Assembly: GCA_020345785.1 (NCBI GenBank)
Contig: CP070771.1
Span: 6,802,097 to 6,834,314 of the forward strand
Reading direction: 5' to 3'
From: Desulfobacterales bacterium
GTDB taxonomy: Bacteria > Desulfobacterota > Desulfobacteria > Desulfobacterales > JAFDCJ01
DNA: 32,218 nucleotides
The position numbers were made by a program, and so were the translations under genes. The notes below the pieces were generated by a model. It did no database searches. It worked only from the letters and a program-made list of their open reading frames with translations, and was not told the DNA's origin. Of the stretch, positions 24,724 to 32,218 are shown piece by piece (the first letter of the stretch is position 1; the number at the start of each line of letters is the position of its first letter).

Positions 24724-26877
24724 ATGCGCAAAGAAATCTTCGGAATCATTCTTTTTTTTCTGGTTATCTTCACACTGATAAGTCTTTTGTCGTACAGCTC
24801 CGCCGATCCCTCCATCAACAATGCCAGAGCGGCCGGCAAAATTCACAATCTGTTCGGTGTTGTCGGCGCCCACGTAGCCGGATTTCTGATCGGGCTGTTC
24901 GGGCTGGGAGCATTCTGGATCCCGATTTTACTGCTGCTCGCAAGCATTCATTTTTTCGGCAACCACCCCAACCGGGCCATGATTTCTATGCTGGTCGGCG
25001 GCGTTATTCTGGTGGTGATTACCGGGAGCCTTCTTTCCGTCAAACAAAATCATTTTATATTTTTCGGTCAAAAATTCTCAGCCGGCGGGATGGTCGGCAT
25101 TCCACTAAAAGCCTTCCTGGTTAAGTACACCAACTACACCGGCAGTGTGATCATTCTAATTCTGATGTGGATTATCGGGTTTATTCTGGCGACCGGATTT
25201 TCCCTGATTGCGTTTGGCAAACGCTTCCTAAGATGGATGAACGTGCTCGGCGATCACCTCAAGACTTTATATTTGAAACGCAAGGAGCGGAGGGAAAAGG
25301 CCAAAAAACGTTCCCGAATGGGCACGGAAGTTATGGCCCAAAGATCCCGGAAGATCCAGATAAAAAAGACGGCGCCCAAACCGATCAAAGCCGTGCCGCC
25401 TCCCAAACAGGAAGTTTTTGATTTTATGAGAAGCGGCAAGGGATACCACACACCTCCTTTCAGTCTGCTTGAAGATCCGGAAGATTCGCCGATTTCTTCG
25501 GACAGCGAAAATTTGCGCGTGCAGTCGCAATTACTCGAAAAGAAGCTTGAAGATTTTGGGGTCCACGGCAAGGTGGTGGCCGTATCGCCCGGTCCGGTGA
25601 TAACCACCTTCGAGTATGAACCCGCGGCCGGTGTGAAAATTAATAAGATCGTTAACTTATCCGATGATCTTTCCCTGGCCCTGCGGGCTGCGTCCATTAG
25701 AATCGTCGCGCCGATACCGGGAAAAGCCGTCGTCGGCGTCGAGGTCCCCAACAGCACCCGCGAGATGGTGCGGTTTAAGGAAATCGTGGCCTCCCCTGAG
25801 TTTGATAAATCCAAGTCGAAATTGACGATCTGTCTGGGCAAAGATATCGTTGGAAATCCAGTTGTGGCAGAGCTGGAGAAGATGCCCCATTTGCTGATTG
25901 CCGGTGCGACCGGAACCGGAAAGAGCGTCGCCTTGAATGCAATGATATGCAGTTTGTTGTACAAAGCCACCCCTGAAGAAGTAAAGCTCATCATGGTCGA
26001 TCCCAAACGAATCGAGCTTTCCAGTTATGACGGAATACCCCATTTAATTACACCGGTGGTCATTGATCCTAAAAAAGCAACCAATGCCCTTTTCTGGGCG
26101 GTGCGGGAGATGGAAAGACGCTATGAGCTGCTGTCACAAAATAATGCCCGCAATATTAAGCAGTACAACAGCAAGATTGAAAAGGAAGAAAAGTCGGACC
26201 AAGAAAACGCGGTCGAGAAACTGCCTTATGTGGTCATTATTATTGATGAGCTTGCCGATCTGATGATGCTGGCATCGCGGGATGTGGAGGTCACATTGAC
26301 CCGTCTGGCCCAGATGGCGCGGGCGGCCGGCATACATCTTATTCTTGCCACCCAGCGTCCTTCCGTGGATGTTTTGACCGGCATCATCAAAGCCAACTTT
26401 CCAACTCGTTTGACCTTTCAGGTATCATCCAAGACCGATTCTCGCACCATCATCGACACCAACGGGGCTGAAAACCTGCTGGGCAGCGGCGACATGTTGT
26501 TTTTACCGCCGGGTACAGCCAAATTGCAGCGGATCCACGGCGCCTACATATCTGAGGACGAACTGGTCCGGATCACAAAATTTTTGCGTGCTCAGGCGAA
26601 ACCCGAGTATGACGACCAGGTCACCGAAGCGGCGGCAGTTGAGGCCGGAACATCCGAAGAGCAGGAATATGACGAACGTTATGATGATGCGGTGGCCCTG
26701 ATTACCAAAACCGGGCAGGCGTCTATTTCCATGATCCAGCGTCATCTGCGTATCGGCTACAACCGGGCTGCCCGTATCATCGAAGTCATGGAAAAAGAGG
26801 GCGTCGTCGGGCCATCGGACGGCGTCAAACCCCGGGAGGTACTCGTAAGAAGCTATGAGCCCAAGACCCCTGGTTGA
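24724..26877 (+). CDS. ftsK: DNA translocase FtsK/SpoIIIE
   Basis: A membrane-anchored hexameric DNA pump that clears chromosomes from the division septum. About four N-terminal membrane helices (within residues 5-165) are followed by a short basic linker, much shorter than in E. coli FtsK. The motor has Walker A GATGTGKS at 394-401, Walker B VVIIIDELADLM, and the family blocks ARAAGIHLILATQRPS and TNGAENLLGSGDMLFLPPG. A winged-helix gamma domain at the C-terminus (ISMIQRHLRIGYNRAARII) should read polar KOPS-type sites. The 717 residues are normal for short FtsK. The start ATG lacks a good SD. Confidence 0.96.
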   Translation: MRKEIFGIILFFLVIFTLISLLSYSSADPSINNARAAGKIHNLFGVVGAHVAGFLIGLFGLGAFWIPILLLLASIHFFGNHPNRAMISMLVGGVILVVITGSLLSVKQNHFIFFGQKFSAGGMVGIPLKAFLVKYTNYTGSVIILILMWIIGFILATGFSLIAFGKRFLRWMNVLGDHLKTLYLKRKERREKAKKRSRMGTEVMAQRSRKIQIKKTAPKPIKAVPPPKQEVFDFMRSGKGYHTPPFSLLEDPEDSPISSDSENLRVQSQLLEKKLEDFGVHGKVVAVSPGPVITTFEYEPAAGVKINKIVNLSDDLSLALRAASIRIVAPIPGKAVVGVEVPNSTREMVRFKEIVASPEFDKSKSKLTICLGKDIVGNPVVAELEKMPHLLIAGATGTGKSVALNAMICSLLYKATPEEVKLIMVDPKRIELSSYDGIPHLITPVVIDPKKATNALFWAVREMERRYELLSQNNARNIKQYNSKIEKEEKSDQENAVEKLPYVVIIIDELADLMMLASRDVEVTLTRLAQMARAAGIHLILATQRPSVDVLTGIIKANFPTRLTFQVSSKTDSRTIIDTNGAENLLGSGDMLFLPPGTAKLQRIHGAYISEDELVRITKFLRAQAKPEYDDQVTEAAAVEAGTSEEQEYDERYDDAVALITKTGQASISMIQRHLRIGYNRAARIIEVMEKEGVVGPSDGVKPREVLVRSYEPKTPG

Positions 26878-26911
26878 AGATGGATGCTGGTTGCGGGGCG
26901 CGGGTGATAAC

Positions 26912-27060
26912 AGCATAGAGCATGGTGCATAGCGCATAGGGAAGGGATAGAAGCAGGAAAGTTGAGAAGGGGAGAAGGGCGGTGATGATTGGTTGATTGA
27001 GTTGATTAAGTTTACTGAGTTGTGCTTACGAACTTAATAACTTACGAAACCACGAGCTTA
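26912..27060 (+). repeat. Composite repeat module after ftsK
   Basis: 35 bases after the ftsK stop codon, 26912-26939 has four 7-base units in register (AGCATAG, AGCATGG, TGCATAG, CGCATAG). A purine-rich stretch follows, then 9-base GTTGATTGA units from 26992 and CTTACGA words to about 27060. The segment 26992-27031 is identical over 40 bases to 24563-24602 upstream of ftsK. Confidence 0.8.
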
Positions 27061-27118
27061 CAAGCCTCTCAGCTTCTGCCATCTGTCTTCTGATTGTAAA
27101 GGGAGCCTTTGTAGTGAC

Positions 27119-27181
27119 GATCCAAACCATCTAAACGATCAAAACCAACCAAACCATCCAAACGAATTTAACGATCTCAAC
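27119..27181 (+). repeat. Seven 9-base units running to the methyltransferase start codon
   Basis: Seven consecutive 9-base units in perfect register (GATCCAAAC, CATCTAAAC, GATCAAAAC and so on; consensus SATCNAAAC), with the eighth register position containing the ATG at 27187. The array fills the normal ribosome-binding region, and no Shine-Dalgarno sequence is visible. Confidence 0.85.
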
Positions 27182-27186
27182 CATTT

Positions 27187-27834
27187 ATGGACATTGATCA
27201 AAACCTTATAGCCGGCGTCAAGGGCTTTCTTGATGAAGACGAAGGGCGGTGTCTGTATGAAACAGCGCTGCTGGCCAGCCGCCGGGGACCCTGCCTGGAG
27301 ATCGGAAGCTATTGCGGTAAATCTACTCTTTATCTGGGGACAGCCTGCCGGAAAAACAGCAGTATCTTATTTGCCGTTGACCATCATCGTGGATCCGAAG
27401 AGCAGCAGCCCGGCGAGGAATATTTTGATCCCGAGCTGTTTGATCCTCGAAGCGGCCAAATCGATACCTTCAGAGAATTTAGAAAAACCATTGAATCTGC
27501 CGGCCTGCAAGATACGGTGGTGCCCGTCGTGTGCCGGTCGGAAGTTGCCGCCCGCCGCTGGGCCACCCCTCTGAGCCTGGTTTTTATTGACGGTGGACAT
27601 GCACTCGAGACCGTGTTGGCAGATTACACTGCTTGGGCGGGGCACATCATAGACGGCGGGTTTCTGCTGATACATGATATTTTCCCTGTTCCGGCCCAGG
27701 GCGGACAGGCGCCTTTTCATATTTACAAGCTGGCGCTCGCTTCCGGCCTCTTCCGGGAGGTGAATATGGTTAAAACCCTGGGAGTGCTGCAACGTCAGCC
27801 CGACGGGCGACCTACCGGACAGATTTCAAAATAG
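27187..27834 (+). CDS. Class I SAM-dependent methyltransferase (Methyltransf_24 type)
   Basis: A predicted Rossmann-fold methyltransferase of unknown substrate. SAM motif I is visible as CLEIGSYCGKSTLYLG (about residues 37-52), an acidic motif II as FAVDHHRGSEE, and the later LVFIDGGHALETVLADY with LIHDIFP, typical of the Methyltransf_24 family found near sugar- and envelope-modification genes. There are no membrane segments. The 215 residues match the family. In related genomes I recall lolA near ftsK; here this gene takes that position. It is transcribed with the surrounding genes, but long gaps on both sides suggest a single-gene unit. Confidence 0.8.
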   Translation: MDIDQNLIAGVKGFLDEDEGRCLYETALLASRRGPCLEIGSYCGKSTLYLGTACRKNSSILFAVDHHRGSEEQQPGEEYFDPELFDPRSGQIDTFREFRKTIESAGLQDTVVPVVCRSEVAARRWATPLSLVFIDGGHALETVLADYTAWAGHIIDGGFLLIHDIFPVPAQGGQAPFHIYKLALASGLFREVNMVKTLGVLQRQPDGRPTGQISK

Positions 27835-28334
27835 CTATACATAACGACATAAATCATTGGGCATACATACACAGCCTTCTGCCAATTTGACGCTGTACGG
27901 TGGTTTAAAATCAAGCATAAGAGGCGAATTGGGAATTAATTCCGACGCTGTGTACAAAGACAACCTTACGACCTTCATAACCATATATTTTCATTTGACA
28001 AATCATGTGGCTTAGCCTATATTGAGCCAAACCAAGGTATTGTGCTCCGGATGCTGCCTGCGGTTAAAGTTCTTTGCTGTTATAGTCCTCCTGCACTTCT
28101 GATCCTGGTAGGAAATCCTGCTCGATTGTCCCAATATCCCGCTGATCCGGGTCAAGCGCAACCTTCAAATAAAACTAAGCCGGTCTTACCTTCTGGCCGC
28201 TGTACTCAATATTGAACTGATCTTCACGCGTCAATAATTCTTCTGCGTTCAAAACTGATTATAGTAAATTCCTCATTCTGTCGGCACAGCGATAAGCACT
28301 AGTTAAACTGTAGGTCCAGATTGGGACTCGGGCA
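27835..28334. other. 500-bp gap before the cyclase, no gene supported
   Basis: No array of the 7-9-base type is obvious here, unlike the gaps to the left. On the minus strand one frame reads as protein-like pieces separated by in-frame stops (for example VALDPDQRDIGTIEQDF near 28130-28180), which could be a decayed gene, but no family is recognisable. The promoter of the cyclase operon should lie in this gap; none is clear. Confidence 0.4.
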
Positions 28335-30593
28335 ATGCATCGATTGTTAAAAGTTACTGCTGTAGGCCTGGTAGTAGGGATCTTAGGGGTAATACTGAGC
28401 CTAACCCCTTTCGGTAAAGAACTTGAGGAGAATGCAGGCCTGCACTTATTGTTCAAGATGAGGGGGGTGCGCAGGGCCCCGCCGGATGTGATCATCATAA
28501 CTCTAGACAAAGCCTCCGCCGATCATTTCAACCTTCCAAACGCCCCCCGAAAATGGCCGCGCTCTTTGCATGCCGACCTGGTCAGCATGTTGATCGATAA
28601 AGAACCGGCCGTTATAGCATTTGACCTGATTTTCAGCGACCCGGGTTTGCCGGAACACGACAATGCCCTGGCCGAGGCGATCCGCAGGGCCGGCAACGTG
28701 GTTCTCGTGGAATGGCTTAAAACCGATGAGGTGCCGGTATTCGATCAGAAGGGTGATCCTACCGGGAGCCTCAAGATCGAAAAAATAATACCGCCGATTG
28801 CTTCCCTCGCAAATTCCGCTCTGGCTTCAGCGCCGTTTGCTCTGCCTAAAGTGCCGGTAAAGGTGAACAGTTATTGGACCTTTAAAACAGGTGCCGGTGA
28901 TACGCCCTCCCTGCCGGTGGTGGTCTTTCAGGCCTACGCAATGTCGGTTTACAATGAATTTTTTAAATTACTGCAGGGATTCAATCCTGAGCTGGCAGTG
29001 CAATTGCCGGCCAGCGGAGAGGAGGTATTTACTAAAAAAAGTATTAAGGAAGTCATCCGGTTTTTGAAAGATCATTTTGAACAAAACCCGCTGATGTCGC
29101 AAAACCTGTTGGAAAATCTGCGGGAATCACAGATGATGTCCGAGTATGCCGCTAAAAACAAGATTCTTGTCTCACTGATCCGGATGTATCAGGGCCACAG
29201 GGAGCGCTATCTGAATTTTTACGGTCCGCCCGGCACCATTCAAACGATTCCCTATTATCAAATTTTAGAAGAACAGATTGACTCTTCCGGCGTTGCCGTC
29301 AGGCATGATTTAAACGGTAAAGCCGTATTTATTGGACTCTCGGAACAGCTGCGTCCGGAGGAAAAGGACGGATTCTATACAGCGTTTTCGCAACCCAATG
29401 GCCTGGATATCAGCGGTGTCGAAATTGCGGCGAGCGCTTTTGCCAATCTCTTGGAAGATATGCCGGTTGAGCCACTTGGCTATGGTGCGCATATTATCCT
29501 GGTCGTTTTTTGGGGTGCGCTGATCACTATTGTGTGTCTGCTGTCGCCTGCCGTTGTTGCCGCAGGCTGGGCCGTCGGGTTTAGCATGATTTATCTGACT
29601 TTTGCTCATATTCAATTCAAGCAGGCCGGAATCTGGTACCCGCTCATTATTCCTTTATTTTTTCAAACGCCGATCGTTTTTTTTGCATCGGTATTGTGGA
29701 AGTATTTTCTCGCCAACAGGGAGCGCCGCAATATTCGCACGGCATTCGGGTACTACCTGCCGGATAATGTCGTCAATCAGCTGGCCAAGAACATGTCCGG
29801 TATCGGGAGCAGCCGTCGAATTGTTTACGGCACTTGCCTGATGACAGATGCCCATGAATACACATCCTTGTCCGAAACCATGGACCCCGAGGAACTCAGC
29901 AGCTTTATGAATCAATACTATGAGGTCATATTTGAGCCTGTTAAAGAAAATTCCGGAATTGTATCGGATGTCATCGGAGATTCAATGCTGGCCCTGTGGG
30001 CGACGGCCCGTCCTGATGCGACTTCCAGAAGTCTCGCCTGCTGTGCGGCTTTAGAGATTGTACGGGCGGTAGAACAGTTCAATCAGTCTTCGGAAGACAG
30101 GCAACTTCCCATTCGCATCGGGATGCACTCAGGCTACATTTCTCTGGGAGACGTGGGCGCCATGGACCATTACGAGTATCGCGCGGTCGGTGACATTGTG
30201 AACACCGCATCAAGGATGGAAGGTTTAAACAAATATCTCGGCACCCAAATACTGGTGTCTGACGAGGTGTTGGATCAACTCGACGGTTTTTTTAAAAGAC
30301 CGCTCGGCAAATTCGTTTTGGCCGGAAAATCAATGCCCGTGGTAATCAACGAATTGATTTGCAAAACGGAAACGTCCAGCGAGAAGCAAAAAAAACTTTG
30401 CAGCATATTCGCCCGTGGGGTTGATGCCTATCAAAGACAGTCCTGGGGGGAGGCCATTGAATTTTTTAATGGTGCTTTAGCAATGGACAATAAGGATGGG
30501 CCCTCACGGTTTTATCTCGCGCTGGCTGAGAAATATCGGTCCGATCCTCCGGCAACAGACTGGGACGGCACCGTATATGTAGACGAAAAATAG
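28335..30593 (+). CDS. CHASE2-domain class III adenylate/guanylate cyclase-like protein
   Basis: A membrane sensor-cyclase. An N-terminal helix (about 7-26) leads to a periplasmic CHASE2 domain (about 35-370), then three closely spaced membrane helices (about 380-460) and a cytoplasmic class III cyclase domain (about 490-670). Metal Asp residues D505 (LMTDAHEY) and D549 (VIGDSM) and transition-state N623 and R627 (VNTASRMEG) are present. The substrate-selecting positions are unusual: the Lys four residues before the second metal Asp is Asp (D545), and the Asp/Thr partner is Arg (R616). A TPR-like tail (about 690-735) ends the protein. The FecR/TPR gene follows after 30 bp, so the two form an operon. 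No clear SD precedes the ATG. Confidence 0.9.
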   Translation: MHRLLKVTAVGLVVGILGVILSLTPFGKELEENAGLHLLFKMRGVRRAPPDVIIITLDKASADHFNLPNAPRKWPRSLHADLVSMLIDKEPAVIAFDLIFSDPGLPEHDNALAEAIRRAGNVVLVEWLKTDEVPVFDQKGDPTGSLKIEKIIPPIASLANSALASAPFALPKVPVKVNSYWTFKTGAGDTPSLPVVVFQAYAMSVYNEFFKLLQGFNPELAVQLPASGEEVFTKKSIKEVIRFLKDHFEQNPLMSQNLLENLRESQMMSEYAAKNKILVSLIRMYQGHRERYLNFYGPPGTIQTIPYYQILEEQIDSSGVAVRHDLNGKAVFIGLSEQLRPEEKDGFYTAFSQPNGLDISGVEIAASAFANLLEDMPVEPLGYGAHIILVVFWGALITIVCLLSPAVVAAGWAVGFSMIYLTFAHIQFKQAGIWYPLIIPLFFQTPIVFFASVLWKYFLANRERRNIRTAFGYYLPDNVVNQLAKNMSGIGSSRRIVYGTCLMTDAHEYTSLSETMDPEELSSFMNQYYEVIFEPVKENSGIVSDVIGDSMLALWATARPDATSRSLACCAALEIVRAVEQFNQSSEDRQLPIRIGMHSGYISLGDVGAMDHYEYRAVGDIVNTASRMEGLNKYLGTQILVSDEVLDQLDGFFKRPLGKFVLAGKSMPVVINELICKTETSSEKQKKLCSIFARGVDAYQRQSWGEAIEFFNGALAMDNKDGPSRFYLALAEKYRSDPPATDWDGTVYVDEK

Positions 30594-30623
30594 CAATCAT
30601 TTGCCTCAAAAAAAGGAGAAACA

Positions 30624-32218
30624 ATGAAGCGCAACCAAACTCTCGTGCATATCTTTGCTTTGGGTGTCGGCATATGCTCATTTTTCATGTTTGCCGGTCT
30701 TGCGCTCGGCCAGCCATGTGAGCAGTGGGCCGCGAAAGTTGTATCCGTGCAGGGTGCGGTTCAAGCCCGCAAAGCCGGTGAAACAAGCTGGATGCAGGTT
30801 CAACTCGATCAGACCTACTGCCCCGGAGATATTATTCGGGTGCTTGAAAACAGTCGGGCTGCCTTTGCCTTGAGCAACGATAGCGTCATTCGTGTCGATC
30901 AAAATACAACAGTTACCCTTACCGGTATTGAGAAAGAAAATTCATTTATTATCGATTTAATCAGAGGTGTGGCGCATTTCTTCAGCCGGTTTCCAAGAAA
31001 ACTAAAGGTTGCAACACCGTTTGTGAATGCGGCTGTCGAGGGAACGGAATTTTATGTGCGGGTTGAAGAAAATCGGACCTTCTTGTCCATTTTTGAAGGG
31101 CGGGTCGCCGCTGCGAATACGGCAGGCAGCCTGATATTGACCGGCGGTCAATCGGCAGTCGCCCGCGCCGGACAAGCCCCGGCCTTGCGCGTGGTGGTTC
31201 GTCCTAGAGATGCCGTCCAATGGGCATTGTACTATCTGCCGGTTCTGTATTTGCCGCCGGAAGATGTCCCGAAAGAAGATATGAGAGATCCTAAATTTTT
31301 GGCGTATCGTGCCTCACAATTCTTGGCTGTGGGCCGCGTAGATGAAGCCAGTGCCGATATCGAGCGGGCTCTGATCTTAGACCCGAAATACAGCGACGCC
31401 TTTGCGCTTCAATCGATCATTGCTGTAGTGAAGAATGAGAAAGATAAAGCTCTCACTGCTGCCCAAAAGGCGGTCGATACAGGACCTAATTCGGCTACGG
31501 CCCGCATCGCCATGTCCTATGCCCAGCAGGCCAGTTTTGATCTGGAGAGCGCACGCGCCAATGTCGAAGAGGCGGTGAAACTAGACCCCAATAATGCCCT
31601 GGCATGGGCGCGGCTGGCCGAGTTGTGGTCGTCATTCGGTTATCTTGATAAAGGTCTGGGTGCGGCAAAAAAGGCATTCGCCCTCGATCCGGACCTCGCG
31701 AGAACACAGATGGTTTTGGGATTTGCTTACCTGACTCAGGTGAAAACAACAGAATCGAAGGCGGCCTTTGAAAAGGCAATCGAGCTTGATCAGGCCGATC
31801 CCCTCTCGAGGCTGGGATTGGGTCTGGCAAAAATTCGGGACGGCGACCTCAAAGAAGGGGGCAGGGAGATTGAAATTGCCGCCAGCCTGGATCCCAACAA
31901 TTCGCTTGTCCGCAGTTACCTGGGTAAAACTTACTTTGAGGAGAAGCGAACCGAACTAGACGGGCGTGAGTATGCCATCGCCAAGGAACTCGATCCTAAT
32001 GACCCTACGCCCTATTTTTACGATGCGATTCGCAAACAAACCATCAATCGGCCGGTGGAGGCTTTACATGATCTGCAAAAAGCCAAAGAGATTAACAAAA
32101 ACCGGGCAGTATACCGTTCCAAACTGCTGCTAGACTCGGACGAAGCTGCCCGCAGCGCAGCGCTCGCTCGGATCTACAGTAATCTGGGATTCCAAAAGCG
32201 TGCCCTTGTAGAAGGATG
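30624..32218 (+). CDS. FecR-domain/TPR-repeat exported protein, partial at the window end
   Basis: At least 531 codons are open to the right edge with no stop. An N-terminal signal peptide (about 1-31, ending near ALGQP) is followed by a FecR-like domain (about 33-190) with VVSVQGAVQARKAG, DIIRVLENSRAAFAL and TPFVNAAVEGTEFYVRV. TPR repeats then run from about residue 215 to the end, recognisable by repeated A-x-LDP motifs (RALILDPKY, AVKLDPNN, AFALDPDL). GGAG at 30615-30618 sits 5 bases before the ATG, a good ribosome-binding site. Coupled to the CHASE2 cyclase, it probably works in the same periplasmic or envelope signalling pathway, perhaps as a ligand-binding or surface-assembly scaffold; this is inference. 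Confidence 0.88.
   Translation, partial: MKRNQTLVHIFALGVGICSFFMFAGLALGQPCEQWAAKVVSVQGAVQARKAGETSWMQVQLDQTYCPGDIIRVLENSRAAFALSNDSVIRVDQNTTVTLTGIEKENSFIIDLIRGVAHFFSRFPRKLKVATPFVNAAVEGTEFYVRVEENRTFLSIFEGRVAAANTAGSLILTGGQSAVARAGQAPALRVVVRPRDAVQWALYYLPVLYLPPEDVPKEDMRDPKFLAYRASQFLAVGRVDEASADIERALILDPKYSDAFALQSIIAVVKNEKDKALTAAQKAVDTGPNSATARIAMSYAQQASFDLESARANVEEAVKLDPNNALAWARLAELWSSFGYLDKGLGAAKKAFALDPDLARTQMVLGFAYLTQVKTTESKAAFEKAIELDQADPLSRLGLGLAKIRDGDLKEGGREIEIAASLDPNNSLVRSYLGKTYFEEKRTELDGREYAIAKELDPNDPTPYFYDAIRKQTINRPVEALHDLQKAKEINKNRAVYRSKLLLDSDEAARSAALARIYSNLGFQKRALVEG

Noticed and set aside
24254..26006. Long antisense open frames within metabolic genes (for example 23484-24320 and 25254-26006 on the minus strand)
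   Set aside because: They are shadows of rnj and ftsK, whose motifs are unambiguous.
1..27186. CRISPR-like look of the repeated intergenic segments
   Set aside because: Units are 7-9 bases, contiguous and variable, with no spacers of constant length and no cas genes.
27835..28260. Minus-strand protein-like pieces before the cyclase
   Set aside because: Interrupted by several in-frame stops, with no identifiable family; too weak to call a pseudogene.

Overview
The window reads as a chromosomal segment of a Gram-negative, anaerobic deltaproteobacterium (Desulfobacterota, most like Desulfobacterales). Support: lipopolysaccharide genes (kdsB, a glmS-like gene, lptD) occur together with RNase J, a RicT/PSP1 protein next to metG, an rnj-ftsK pair, a GAF/sigma-54 activator, a small 2x[4Fe-4S] ferredoxin and a CHASE2 cyclase. 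This placement is inference from gene content; no rRNA or complete tRNA is present. No transposase, integrase, phage gene or CRISPR array was seen.

Layout. 1-15144 is read almost entirely leftward: lptD, a NusG-like antiterminator, an IHF/HU protein, holB, ricT, metG, kdsB, a very long GlmS-like protein and a sigma-54 activator. From 15598 the strand switches to rightward: surE, tmk, a cysS remnant, an unrecognised 334-residue protein, a ferredoxin, then (after one leftward outer-membrane barrel gene, 19891-20940) a 110-residue conserved protein, plsC, rnj, ftsK, a methyltransferase, and a CHASE2 cyclase followed by a FecR/TPR protein cut by the window end. Functional themes are envelope biogenesis (GlcN-6-P and CMP-Kdo supply, LPS export, phosphatidate synthesis), DNA and RNA maintenance (clamp loader, dTMP kinase, RNase J, FtsK, IHF/HU), methionyl-tRNA charging and signalling.

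The most unusual feature lies between the genes. Nearly every gap from 1 to 27186 is packed with degenerate tandem arrays whose unit is 7, 8 or 9 bases. The units fall into families (for example TTSGAYG, GGTTCAG, GGATTGC, AGCATAG, AGCTCAT, GCTGGGAA, GTTGATTGA, GATCNAAAC). Several families occur as facing inverted pairs that bound 190-430-bp cassettes, some carry a short GC hairpin, and some run up to a start codon. Related composite modules lie just after the stop codons of unrelated genes, once as a 157-bp near-identical duplicate. A fragment of cysS and a possible second piece of coding debris lie against such arrays. This is my best candidate for an undescribed element system. Its mechanism and function cannot be told from sequence alone.

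Other points of interest are the 1261-residue GlmS-like protein with an internal catalytic cysteine and extra domains, and a cyclase whose substrate-selecting residues are atypical.
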